Assembly (NCBI RefSeq): GCF_008124785.1
Contig: NZ_VNHU01000008.1
Span: 62,001-126,000, forward strand
Source: Aquimarina intermedia
GTDB taxonomy: Bacteria > Bacteroidota > Bacteroidia > Flavobacteriales > Flavobacteriaceae
Length of the DNA stretch: 64,000 nt
Direction: 5' to 3'
The notes beneath the pieces were generated by a model. That model worked only from the letters and a program-made list of their open reading frames with translations, was not told the origin of the DNA and did not search any database. Position 1 is the stretch's first letter. Every line of letters begins with the position of its first letter. The position numbers and the translations under genes are program-made. Shown here one piece after another: positions 26,703-35,457 of the stretch.

Positions 26703-28514
26703 TTAAGCAATGAAATATCCGTTTTCTGCAGCTATTTTATCTGCTATTTTTGTACGTAATGCGACAACATTAGGTTGATTTGCATATTTTGTAAAACGTT
26801 TAAGTCCCATAAGCATCATACGTTGTTCGTCACCTTCAGCGAAAGAGACAATAGCTTCCTTACCTTGTTTGATAACAATGTCTACGGCGTTGTAAAGATA
26901 AAGTTGAGACATCGCGATTTGAGTTTCTTGTGACTCTTCTCCAAAACGCTTTGCGTTTTTCTCTGTACGTAGAATAGTAGATTCTGCCATATAGATTTCG
27001 ATGAGAATATCAGATGCAGCTAACAATAATTGTTGGTGCTTATCTAATTCTGGACCGAATTTCTGCACTGCAGCTCCAGCTACCATAAGAAATACCTTCT
27101 TTAGCTTCCCTAAAATTTCTTTTTCTTCAGCGAATAATTCTGAATAATCAGGCGTATCAAATGAAGGTATTCCGGTAAGCTCATCAGCAACTTTCATCGC
27201 AGGCCCTAAAAGATCTACATGACCTTTCATCGCTTTTTTGACTAACATACCTACAGCGAGCATTCTGTTAATTTCATTCGTTCCTTCATAGATTCGAGAG
27301 ATACGTGCATCTCTCCACGCAGATTCCATTGGAGTATCTGCAGAGAATCCCATGCCTCCAAAAATTTGAATACCTTCATCAGTTGTATTCTGAACATCTT
27401 CAGAAACAGCTACTTTAAGGATAGAACATTCAATTGCATATTCTTCAACCCCTTTAAGTTCTGCTTCCTGATGTGAATTCCCTTCCGCTTGACGTAAAGC
27501 AATTCGATCTTCAATATTTTTAGCAGCACGGTAGCTAGCAGATTCATCTGCGTACGTATTGGTTGCCATTTCTGCTAATTTGGCTTTAATTGCACCAAAA
27601 TTTACGATGGGTGTTTTAAACTGAATACGTTCGTTAGCATACTTTGTAGCTTCTCCAATTACACGACGTTGTGCATCCAGACACGCTGCAGCTAATTTGA
27701 TACGACCCACATTCAAGGCATTCATAGCAATTTTGAATCCATTACCACGCTCAGATAACATATTTTCTACCGGTACTTTGGTATCATTAAAGAATACCTG
27801 ACGGGTAGAAGAGGAGTGAATACCTAACTTCTTCTCTTCATCTCCCATGGAAATACCATTTGATGCATCATTTTCAACAATGAATCCGGTAATGTTTTTA
27901 TCGTCTCCAATTCTGGCAAATACGATAAACACATTGCAAAACCCAGCATTCGAAATCCACATCTTTTGACCAGAAATCAAATAATGTTTACCGTCATCAG
28001 ATAAAACTGCTTTTGTTTTTCCTGAGTTTGCATCAGATCCAGCTCCCGGTTCTGTAAGGCAATAGGCGCCAAACCACTCACCAGTAGCTAATTTTGGAAC
28101 GTATTTTTTCTTTTGCTCCTCATTGCCGTATAAGGTGATAGGCATTGTACCGATACCCGTATGTGCACCAAATGCTGTACTAAACGAACCTGTAGCGCCA
28201 GAAATATAATCACAAACTAACATTGTAGATACGAATCCCATACCTAAGCCATCATAAGCTTCTGGTACAGCTACACCCAGTAAACCAAGTTCACCTGCTT
28301 TACGCATGCACTCTTCTGTAAAAGCATAGTCTTTTTGTTCAAAGCGCTCCCAATTTGCCCATAATTCACGATCAACGAATTCTTTGGCACTATCGCGCAT
28401 CATTTTTTGTTCCTCAGAGAAATCTTCCATGGTGAAAATATCTTCTGCTTTTGTTTCTTTTACAAGGAATTGCCCTCCTCTAAGTAGATCTTTATTTATA
28501 GCTTCTGTACTCAT
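26703..28514 (-). CDS. Acyl-CoA dehydrogenase
   Basis: 603 aa, the long flavobacterial form. The dehydrogenase core covers residues about 30-430: YCLTEPGAGSDANSGKT (FAD and substrate motif), WISNAGFCNVFIVFA, RIYEGTNEINRML with the catalytic Glu region. About 170 extra C-terminal residues form a helical domain as in VLCAD- and ACAD9-like enzymes. It catalyses the first step of fatty-acid beta-oxidation, giving trans-2-enoyl-CoA and passing electrons to ETF. It is the last gene of the marR-led operon, after the four-helix-bundle gene. Cytoplasmic or membrane-associated. Confidence 0.96.
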   Translation of the reverse strand: MSTEAINKDLLRGGQFLVKETKAEDIFTMEDFSEEQKMMRDSAKEFVDRELWANWERFEQKDYAFTEECMRKAGELGLLGVAVPEAYDGLGMGFVSTMLVCDYISGATGSFSTAFGAHTGIGTMPITLYGNEEQKKKYVPKLATGEWFGAYCLTEPGAGSDANSGKTKAVLSDDGKHYLISGQKMWISNAGFCNVFIVFARIGDDKNITGFIVENDASNGISMGDEEKKLGIHSSSTRQVFFNDTKVPVENMLSERGNGFKIAMNALNVGRIKLAAACLDAQRRVIGEATKYANERIQFKTPIVNFGAIKAKLAEMATNTYADESASYRAAKNIEDRIALRQAEGNSHQEAELKGVEEYAIECSILKVAVSEDVQNTTDEGIQIFGGMGFSADTPMESAWRDARISRIYEGTNEINRMLAVGMLVKKAMKGHVDLLGPAMKVADELTGIPSFDTPDYSELFAEEKEILGKLKKVFLMVAGAAVQKFGPELDKHQQLLLAASDILIEIYMAESTILRTEKNAKRFGEESQETQIAMSQLYLYNAVDIVIKQGKEAIVSFAEGDEQRMMLMGLKRFTKYANQPNVVALRTKIADKIAAENGYFIA

Positions 28515-28562
28515 TGTTTTTAGATTTTATTTGTTAAGAAAAAAGAAGAGAGAAAAAAGACT

Positions 28563-28922
28563 TTAAGAATTCAAACTATTTTGGAAACCCATAGTCATTT
28601 TTTGCCATTCTTCAATTTTATATTCAAGTTTTTGTAAAGTGTTAATATCAATATATCCTCTATGATTTGCTACTAAAAGTTGTGTTCCTAATTCGAAAGA
28701 AGAACTCAAAGAATAATCAATGAAATTATTAAATGATTTATTCGATCTTCCTGACCCTTCAGCTATGTTACTAGGTAAAGAAACAGAGCATCTACTAATT
28801 TGTGAGCTTAAATCATATCTTTCATGTTTAGGAAAAGACAGTAAAATATCAGATATATCATTAGCGATTTCTAATCCTAACTTCCATATTTTCAAATTTT
28901 TATAATTATGTCTTTTCTTCAA
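28563..28922 (-). CDS. Four-helix-bundle protein (S23/IVP family)
   Basis: 119 aa. The family pattern is clear: NYKNLKIWKLGLEIANDI, then FPKHERYDLSSQISRCSVSLPSNIAEGSGR and FIDYSLSSSFELGTQL. The family was first seen in intervening sequences of 23S rRNA genes, and many free-standing copies exist in Bacteroidota; the function is unknown. It lies inside a beta-oxidation operon, between thiolase and acyl-CoA dehydrogenase genes, with odd A/G- or C/T-rich strings on both sides (near 28540-28560 and 28925-28970). That setting suggests a later insertion rather than a part in fatty-acid breakdown. Confidence 0.92.
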   Translation of the reverse strand: MKKRHNYKNLKIWKLGLEIANDISDILLSFPKHERYDLSSQISRCSVSLPSNIAEGSGRSNKSFNNFIDYSLSSSFELGTQLLVANHRGYIDINTLQKLEYKIEEWQKMTMGFQNSLNS

Positions 28923-28968
28923 AATTAATTTTCTCTGTTCCTTGCTCTTTGCTCTCTGCTCTCTATTC

Positions 28969-30159
28969 TTATTTTAGGAACTCATAGATTCCTGCAGCAC
29001 CTTGTCCGGTTCCTACACACATGGTTACCATTCCGTATTTTCCTGTCATATCACGCTTACGCATCTCATCGAATAATTGAACGGATAACTTAGCTCCCGT
29101 ACATCCTAGTGGATGACCTAAAGCAATAGCACCACCATTAACATTCACGATGTCCTGATTAAGATCAAGTTCTCTCATCACGGCAAGTGATTGCGAAGCA
29201 AAAGCCTCATTCAATTCGATTAACTCAACATCTTGTTGTTTTAATCCTGCTTGTTTTAGAGCTTTTGGAATCGCTTTTACAGGTCCGATTCCCATAATTC
29301 TCGGTTCAACACCCGCTGCAGCGTAGTTAACGAGTCGGGCGATTGGTTCCAGATTGAGCTCTTTCACCATTTCTTCGCTCATTACTAATACAAATGCTGC
29401 GCCATCACTCATTTGAGAAGAGTTACCGGCAGTTACACTTCCGCCAGCTTCAAAAACCGGACGCAACTTACCGAGTACTTCTTTTGAGGTTCCGGCACGG
29501 GGGCCTTCATCTTTATTTACTGTGTAGTTTTTGGTTACCTTTTTACTGTTTTCATCGACATAAGTATGCTCAACATTGATAGGAACAATCTGGTCATCAA
29601 ATTTGCCTTCTGCTTGTGCTTTTAACGCTTTCATATGCGAATTGTAGGCAAATTCATCTTGATCTTCACGAGAAACATTGAATTGATGGGCTACTGCTTC
29701 TGCGGTAAGTCCCATTCCCCAATAGTAATCTTCGTGACCATTGGCAGCTAGTTTATAATCCGGAGTAGGTTTATAACCACCCATCGGAATGTAAGACATG
29801 CTTTCTGCACCACCTGCAATAATACAATCTGCCATACCTGACTGGATTTTAGCCGTCGCCATACCAATCGTTTCGATACCTGATGCACAGTATCTATTCA
29901 CGGTTACTCCAGGGACATCTTCTATCTTTAAACCCATAAGAGAAATGAGACGCGCTACGTTAAGTCCCTGCTCAGCTTCTGGCATGGCATTACCTACAAT
30001 AACATCATCGATTCGGGTCTTATCAAAATTAGGCAGTTCACTCATCATATGTTCGATGGTTTCTGCAGCCAATTCATCGGGTCTTTTAAATCTGAACACT
30101 CCGCGAGGTGCCTTACCTACGGCAGTTCGATATGCTTTTACTATATATGCTGTTTTCAT
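28969..30159 (-). CDS. fadA: Acetyl-CoA C-acyltransferase (3-ketoacyl-CoA thiolase)
   Basis: 396 aa from the ATG at 30159 (MKTAYIVKAYRTAVGKAPRG); an earlier start at 30186 would add 9 residues. The thiolase pattern is complete: active-site Cys in NRYCASGIETIGMA near residue 90, NGGAIALGHPLGCTGAK with the catalytic His, and MCVGTGQGAAGIYE with the second Cys near the C-terminus. It releases acetyl-CoA in the last step of beta-oxidation and probably works with the FadB-type protein encoded 77 bp upstream. The upstream spacer also carries a string (30179-30210) like those that flank the four-helix-bundle gene. Confidence 0.96.
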   Translation of the reverse strand: MKTAYIVKAYRTAVGKAPRGVFRFKRPDELAAETIEHMMSELPNFDKTRIDDVIVGNAMPEAEQGLNVARLISLMGLKIEDVPGVTVNRYCASGIETIGMATAKIQSGMADCIIAGGAESMSYIPMGGYKPTPDYKLAANGHEDYYWGMGLTAEAVAHQFNVSREDQDEFAYNSHMKALKAQAEGKFDDQIVPINVEHTYVDENSKKVTKNYTVNKDEGPRAGTSKEVLGKLRPVFEAGGSVTAGNSSQMSDGAAFVLVMSEEMVKELNLEPIARLVNYAAAGVEPRIMGIGPVKAIPKALKQAGLKQQDVELIELNEAFASQSLAVMRELDLNQDIVNVNGGAIALGHPLGCTGAKLSVQLFDEMRKRDMTGKYGMVTMCVGTGQGAAGIYEFLK

Positions 30160-30236
30160 TTTTTTTATGTTATAAAATTGATTCAAGAATCAAGGGACAG
30201 GAACCAAGACGTAAATTAGTCTAAACTGTCAATTTT

Positions 30237-32642
30237 CTAATTTCTAAGAGGTTTTCCTTTTTTAAGCATATGTTCTATACGCTCCAACGTTTTACGTTCG
30301 GTTGTAAGCGACAAGAATGCTTCTCTTTCTAGATCTAGTAGATATTGCTCAGACACGTAAGAAGCTTCCGATAAATCACCACCAGCCATTACATAGGCTA
30401 GTTTGTTGGCGATCTTTCTATCATGTTCAGAAATGTATTTACCGGCTTCCATCGAGTCTGTTCCAACAAGGAACATACCCAAGGCTTGTTTACCCAATAC
30501 CTTCACATCTTTACGACGAATCGGTTGCGTGTAACCTTGCTCGGCCATTAATTTGGCATGTGCTTTTGCTGTAGCGATCTGTCGATCTTTGTTCACTACT
30601 ACAATATCTTTACCTTTTTGAAGGATGTTGGTGTCGTATGCTTCAGAAGCAGAGGTAGATACTTTTGCCATTCCAATAGTTAAGAAATGTTCTTGTAATA
30701 CGTTCAGTTCTACATCATTTTTTTGGAATAAGTCCGACGCTCTAAGTGCCATCTCTTTGGAACCACCACCACCGGGTATCACTCCAACACCAAATTCTAC
30801 AAGTCCGATATAACTTTCTGCGGCAGCCACTACTTTATCAGCGTGTAGCGTCATCTCACAGCCACCACCCAGTGTCATACCGTGCGGCGCAACAACCGTT
30901 GGAATAGAGGAGTAGCGCAATCGCATACATGAGTCCTGAAAATACTTAATAGCCATATTCAACTCATCATATTCCTGCTCTACAGCCATCATGAAAATCA
31001 TACCGATATTAGCTCCTACCGAGAAGTTAGGTCCCTGATTTCCTACAACCAGTCCTTGAAAATCTTTTTCTGCTATATCAATAGCCTTGTTTAGTCCGGC
31101 AAGTACATCACCGCCAATACTATTCATTTTACTTTGAAACTCTACATTTAGGATACCGTCACCGAGATCTTCGACAACAACACCACTATTTTTAAAGACT
31201 TCGGAAGATTTTCTAATATTATCTAAAATGATAAAAGCATCTTGACCAGGCTTTTTAATCAATTCCTTTTTAGGAATATCATAAAAGTAGGTAGCTCCAT
31301 TTTTAACAGAATAAAACGAAGTGTTTCCTGAAGCAATCATTTCATTTACCCATGCTGCAGGTTCCTCACCTTCAGCTTTCATCATTTCAATTCCTTTTTC
31401 AAGTCCGATAGCATCCCAAATTTGGAAAGGACCATGTTCCCATCCAAAACCGGCTTTCATTGCATCATCGATTTTGTAAAGCTCATCGGTAATTTCAGGA
31501 ATACGATTCGAAACATAGGCGAAAAGCGCGGAGAAATTTTTACGATAAAACTCACCTGCTTTATCTTTTCCTTTTACCAATACTTTAAAACGATCAGCTA
31601 CCTTATCAATAGTCTTAGTCATTTCTAAGGTTGGAAAAGAAGCTCTTTTATTTGCTCTGTAATCTAATGTATTAAGGTCTAAAGAAAGAATTTGTTTAGC
31701 TCCGTCTTTAGCAACTTCTTTTTTGTAGAATCCTTGTCCGGTCTTACTTCCTAACCATTTTTTCTCCATCATTGTGTCGATGAAACCTGGAAGTTTGAAG
31801 AGGTCATGTTTTTCGTCATTCGGACAGTTTTCTGCAATTCCGTTTGCTACATGAACCAAGGTGTCTAACCCAACAACATCAACCGTACGGAAAGTTGCCG
31901 ATTTAGGTCGACCAATTACCGGTCCGGTAAGTTTGTCAACTTCTTCGATGGTCAGATCCATGTCTTTGACCATGTGAAATAAACTCATGATGCTAAAAAT
32001 ACCAACACGGTTACCGATAAACGCCGGAGTATCTTTAGCTACCACCGATGTTTTACCTAAATATTGCTCTCCATAACTGTTTAAGAAATCAAGTACTTCT
32101 GGAGCAGTGTTAGGTCCCGGAATAATTTCAAATAACTTTAAATAGCGAGGAGGGTTAAAAAAGTGTGTCCCACAGAAATGCTTCTGAAAATCTTCACTAC
32201 GTCCTTCATTCATGAATTTTATTGGAATACCAGAAGTATTCGAAGTAATTAAAGTACCCGGAGTTCTATGTTTTTCAAGGTTTTCAAAAACCATTTTCTT
32301 AATATCAAGGCGTTCTACAACGACCTCGATGATCCAATCCACCTCACTTACTTTTGCGATATCATCTTCTAAGTTACCGGTAGTAATTCTATTGGCAAAT
32401 TTTTGATGATAAATAGGAGAAGGTTTTGATTTTAATGAAGCGGTAAGCGCATCATTTACCAATCGGTTACGAACAACCTTATCTTCTAAGGTTAGTCCTT
32501 TTGCTTTTTCTTTATCATTAAGCTCTCTTGGCACAATGTCTAATAGTAATACTTCGACACCAATGTTTGCGAAATGACATGCAATACCGGATCCCATTAT
32601 TCCTGATCCAACAACTGCAACTTTTTTTATACGTCTCTTCAT
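30237..32642 (-). CDS. fadB: 3-hydroxyacyl-CoA dehydrogenase / enoyl-CoA hydratase
   Basis: 801 aa. The NAD-binding hydroxyacyl-CoA dehydrogenase domain comes first (VVGSGIMGSGIACHFANIG at residues 9-28; GTHFFNPPRYLKLFEIIPG; its C-terminal domain at about 200-470). The enoyl-CoA hydratase domain is C-terminal (residues about 490-720, GPNFSVGANIGM and MTLGGGCEMTLHADKVVAA). This order is the reverse of E. coli FadB, which is usual for the Bacteroidota form. It hydrates the enoyl-CoA and oxidises the product. It begins 13 bp after marR and shares its transcript; thiolase follows. Confidence 0.95.
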   Translation of the reverse strand: MKRRIKKVAVVGSGIMGSGIACHFANIGVEVLLLDIVPRELNDKEKAKGLTLEDKVVRNRLVNDALTASLKSKPSPIYHQKFANRITTGNLEDDIAKVSEVDWIIEVVVERLDIKKMVFENLEKHRTPGTLITSNTSGIPIKFMNEGRSEDFQKHFCGTHFFNPPRYLKLFEIIPGPNTAPEVLDFLNSYGEQYLGKTSVVAKDTPAFIGNRVGIFSIMSLFHMVKDMDLTIEEVDKLTGPVIGRPKSATFRTVDVVGLDTLVHVANGIAENCPNDEKHDLFKLPGFIDTMMEKKWLGSKTGQGFYKKEVAKDGAKQILSLDLNTLDYRANKRASFPTLEMTKTIDKVADRFKVLVKGKDKAGEFYRKNFSALFAYVSNRIPEITDELYKIDDAMKAGFGWEHGPFQIWDAIGLEKGIEMMKAEGEEPAAWVNEMIASGNTSFYSVKNGATYFYDIPKKELIKKPGQDAFIILDNIRKSSEVFKNSGVVVEDLGDGILNVEFQSKMNSIGGDVLAGLNKAIDIAEKDFQGLVVGNQGPNFSVGANIGMIFMMAVEQEYDELNMAIKYFQDSCMRLRYSSIPTVVAPHGMTLGGGCEMTLHADKVVAAAESYIGLVEFGVGVIPGGGGSKEMALRASDLFQKNDVELNVLQEHFLTIGMAKVSTSASEAYDTNILQKGKDIVVVNKDRQIATAKAHAKLMAEQGYTQPIRRKDVKVLGKQALGMFLVGTDSMEAGKYISEHDRKIANKLAYVMAGGDLSEASYVSEQYLLDLEREAFLSLTTERKTLERIEHMLKKGKPLRN

Positions 32643-32655
32643 TGTAAACTTCTGG

Positions 32656-33114
32656 TTATTTAGCTATTATAGATTCTTGATTAATATATATTTTTTTTGT
32701 TGCTATCAAATCGTTGATAATTTGAAAAACTTCTAAAAACGTGTCCAGTTTTTCTTTGGGCACATGTTTCTTCACAGCAGTATCAAAAGCAAAAACAACT
32801 CCTTTTGAGAAATTTCTCATTTCTACACCAAAAGGCGTAAGGTAAATAAGTACACCACGACCATCTTGGGGATTTTTCTTTCTATAAATCAATCCCTTTT
32901 CTTCCATGGTTTTCAACGTTCTCGAAAGACTTGTTGCTTCCATTCCCATCTTAGGACCAAGTGACGTTGATGGCGTTCCGTTTTCAGGATCAATACTTAG
33001 TAGTGCAAATCCTGTTGCCATGGTACTACCTTTTTTACTAGCTTCTTCGTTATACATTTTTGTGACAGCCATCCAGGTAGCTCTAAGTGCATAATCAATT
33101 GTTTTTTCTCTCAT
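32656..33114 (-). CDS. MarR-family regulator of the beta-oxidation genes
   Basis: 152 aa. The winged helix-turn-helix is clear: LGPKMGMEATSLSRTLKTMEEKGLIYRKKNPQDGRGVLIYLTPFG at residues about 50-95, where DGRGVLIYLT is the wing. Dimerisation helices flank it. It is the first gene of the operon with the fadB-type gene. A palindrome 37-56 bp before its start, TTATTATGCGTGCATAATAA, is nearly the same as one placed in the fadD promoter, so this protein probably represses both units and is released by a fatty acyl-CoA or a similar ligand. That is inferred from the site layout and family habits. Confidence 0.93.
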   Translation of the reverse strand: MREKTIDYALRATWMAVTKMYNEEASKKGSTMATGFALLSIDPENGTPSTSLGPKMGMEATSLSRTLKTMEEKGLIYRKKNPQDGRGVLIYLTPFGVEMRNFSKGVVFAFDTAVKKHVPKEKLDTFLEVFQIINDLIATKKIYINQESIIAK

Positions 33115-33145
33115 TCAAAAAATGTATTACAATTGTAAAAATACT

Positions 33146-33170
33146 AAAATTTATTATGCGTGCATAATAA
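33146..33170 (-). promoter_or_regulatory. Proposed MarR operator upstream of marR
   Basis: TTATTATGCGTGCATAATAA at 33151-33170 has 9-bp perfect arms around GT. A possible -7 box on the minus strand (TAAATTTT, at 33146-33153) overlaps its edge; no good -33 TTG is visible. It matches the site in the fadD promoter at 16 of 20 positions. Confidence 0.7.
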
Positions 33171-33230
33171 ATTTGATAAAAAATAATGATAAAACGATTC
33201 TATTTGTAATTAGCTATCAATTTAACAAAA

Positions 33231-33254
33231 AAACTCCTCAATTAATGAGGAGTT
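33231..33254 (-). terminator. Terminator of fadD
   Basis: Perfect hairpin AAACTCCTCA / TGAGGAGTTT with a short AT loop. On the minus strand it is followed by a run of seven T. It lies about 55 bp beyond the fadD stop and before the marR promoter, so it separates the two units. Confidence 0.85.
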
Positions 33255-33307
33255 TGTTGATTTAAAGTTAAGGTGTTCTCAACTTTAAAATTCAATGAAA
33301 CATTGAA

Positions 33308-35080
33308 CTAGCCATAAATTTTTGCGTATAAATCGCTGTATCGTTGTTTGATAATTCTTCTTTTTAGCTTTAAAGTAGGAGTGAGGTGCCCTGCTTCTAT
33401 GCTCCATTCATCCGGAGTAAGTTCAAAACGTTTGACCTGTTCCCACTTACCAAAACGAGCATTATGTTCTGTTACTTCTTCTTGAAAACGCTCAATTACT
33501 TTTTCGTTTGTGATCAGATCTTCATTGGAACTCCCTACTTTTAAATGTTTGCGTTCTGCCCATTCTCTCAAAAATTCAAAATTTGGTTGAATAAAAGCTG
33601 CTGGCATTTTCTCTCCCTCACCAATCACCATTATTTGTTCAATAAAACGCGATTGCTTCATCGCATTTTCGATTAATTGTGGGGCTACATATTTACCGCC
33701 CGAAGTTTTGAACATTTCTTTTTTACGATCGGTGATACGTAAAAAGCCTTCACTATCTATTTCACCTATATCTCCGGTATGAAAATATCCATCTTTTAAA
33801 ACTTCTTTGGTTTTAACATCATCCTTGTAGTAGCCCATCATAACTTGTGGACCTTGCACTAATATCTCACCATCATCAGCTATCTTGACAACAGTTTCAG
33901 GAATAAGTTTCCCTACACTTCCAATTTTGAAACCGTGGTTTCTTTCATCATTAACAGAAATTACAGGTGAAGTTTCTGTTAATCCATACCCTTCCATAAC
34001 CGGAATACCTGCAGCATTGTATACTCTGGCTAACCTTGGCTGAAGCGCAGCACTCCCTGAAGCTACTACCTTGATATTACCTCCCAGAGCTTCTTGCCAC
34101 TTACTGAAGATTAATTTACGGGCAACACCTAATTTTTTCTCATACCACCAACCATTAGCTCCGTAAGGTTGATATTCTAACCCCAATTCTACAGCCCAAA
34201 AGAATAATTTTTTCTTTATACCTGTTAGATCAGTGCCCTTTGCAATAATCTTGTCATATACTTTTTCAAGCAAACGTGGAACTGCAGTCATGACATCAGG
34301 AGAAACTTCTTTTAGATTGTCAGAAATTGTGTCAATCGATTCGGCAAAATGAATGCTGACACCTCTATATTGATATAAATACATTAACATACGTTCGTAA
34401 ATATGACAGACAGGTAGGAAACTTAAAGCCTTAGCCTCACCATCCTGAATTGGAAAACGCGTAGAGCTGTTTAATGCATTACTCACTACGTTTTTATGAC
34501 TTAACATAACACCTTTAGGTCTTCCTGTGGTTCCTGAGGTGTAAATTAGTGTTGCGAGATCATCCTCTTTAACACCTGCCATTATAGCTTCTACTTCATT
34601 TTGATTGCTTACATCGATACCCAATTCAAGGACCTCATTCCAACTTTTGCACCCTGGTACATCATTAAAGCAATATACTTCTTTTAAGGTAGGTACATTA
34701 TCCTTAATATTTTTTACTTTTTGATAAACTTCTGCATCCGAAACAAAACAATACGATGCACCCGAATGATTCAATACATATTCGTAATCTTCTTGAGATA
34801 TCGTTGGATAGATAGGAACATCCTGAGCACCGGTTTGTAAAACACCAATGTCAACAATATTCCATTCTGTTCGATTATTGGAAGATATAATAGCAATTTT
34901 ATCATTTGGTTGTACACCCAATCGTAACAATCCTCGACTGATTTTATTAGCCTGATCTATGTACTCTTGAGTAGAAGTAGCAATCCACTTGCCATCATAC
35001 TTAGTAACTAATGCTTTTTTTAAATTGAAACGCTCTAATTGATAGTGAGGGAAATCAAATAATCTAGTAATTTTATTCAT
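33308..35080 (-). CDS. fadD: Long-chain acyl-CoA synthetase (AMP-forming)
   Basis: 590 aa. The ANL-superfamily motifs are complete: LIYTSGTTGRPKGVMLSHKN near residue 185-205 (P-loop), GYGLTETSP near residue 370, YFHTGDIGEID and FLRITDRKKEMFKTSGGKYVAPQ (hinge and A8 motif), and a catalytic Lys near the C-terminus (LTPTLKLKRR). It activates fatty acids with ATP and CoA and so feeds the beta-oxidation operon downstream. The closest relatives by length and motifs are the long-chain ligases of Bacteroidota. It is transcribed alone, from a promoter overlapped by the palindrome shared with marR. Confidence 0.96.
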   Translation of the reverse strand: MNKITRLFDFPHYQLERFNLKKALVTKYDGKWIATSTQEYIDQANKISRGLLRLGVQPNDKIAIISSNNRTEWNIVDIGVLQTGAQDVPIYPTISQEDYEYVLNHSGASYCFVSDAEVYQKVKNIKDNVPTLKEVYCFNDVPGCKSWNEVLELGIDVSNQNEVEAIMAGVKEDDLATLIYTSGTTGRPKGVMLSHKNVVSNALNSSTRFPIQDGEAKALSFLPVCHIYERMLMYLYQYRGVSIHFAESIDTISDNLKEVSPDVMTAVPRLLEKVYDKIIAKGTDLTGIKKKLFFWAVELGLEYQPYGANGWWYEKKLGVARKLIFSKWQEALGGNIKVVASGSAALQPRLARVYNAAGIPVMEGYGLTETSPVISVNDERNHGFKIGSVGKLIPETVVKIADDGEILVQGPQVMMGYYKDDVKTKEVLKDGYFHTGDIGEIDSEGFLRITDRKKEMFKTSGGKYVAPQLIENAMKQSRFIEQIMVIGEGEKMPAAFIQPNFEFLREWAERKHLKVGSSNEDLITNEKVIERFQEEVTEHNARFGKWEQVKRFELTPDEWSIEAGHLTPTLKLKRRIIKQRYSDLYAKIYG

Positions 35081-35171
35081 AAGTTGTTTTGGGTATTATT
35101 GATGCTATGGGCATAATCAACTGTCAGAACATGTTACAAAATTTATTGCTTTGTTAACAGTGGTATTGACT

Positions 35172-35201
35172 CAAAATTATTATGCGCGCATAGTTTCGCA
35201 A
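35172..35201 (-). promoter_or_regulatory. fadD promoter with embedded MarR operator
   Basis: On the minus strand a TTG (35199-35201) and TAATTTTG (35172-35179) are 19 bp apart, a full match to the Bacteroidota promoter (TTG-N19-TAnnTTTG). The near-palindrome TTATTATGCGCGCATAGTTT (35177-35196), with the perfect core TATGCGCGCATA, fills the spacer. A bound repressor would block the polymerase. Confidence 0.8.
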
Positions 35202-35409
35202 ATTATAAAAAATCTAATAATCTGCAACCCTAATATATAAAAAAACGTTTAAACCTTTATTAATCTGATAACATAATATGTGTTCGACTATCAAAATGAT
35301 GGAGATACCACCATAATATTCTTTATTCTTGAATAAAAACAGTGTTAAATTGCTGAATTAAAACTCTAATCTTCAGTTGTAAGAGGAGAACTAATTATTA
35401 TTATAGAAC

Positions 35410-35438
35410 AAAAATGCCGGTAAACTACCGGCATTTTT
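35410..35438 (-). terminator. Terminator of purL
   Basis: Perfect hairpin AAAATGCCGGTA / TACCGGCATTTT with a 3-nt loop and a T-run on the minus strand, 20 bp after the purL stop. Confidence 0.88.
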
Positions 35439-35457
35439 ATTTAACATATGTGATTTT

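Larger units (their letters stand above)
35081..35457. other. Intergenic region: fadD promoter/operator and purL terminator
   Basis: The 377-bp gap carries the fadD promoter with its operator (35172-35201) and, at the other end, the purL terminator (35410-35438). The AT-rich middle, 35205-35405, shows no frame, repeat or hairpin that I trust. The fadD leader would be about 80-85 nt long. Confidence 0.7.
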
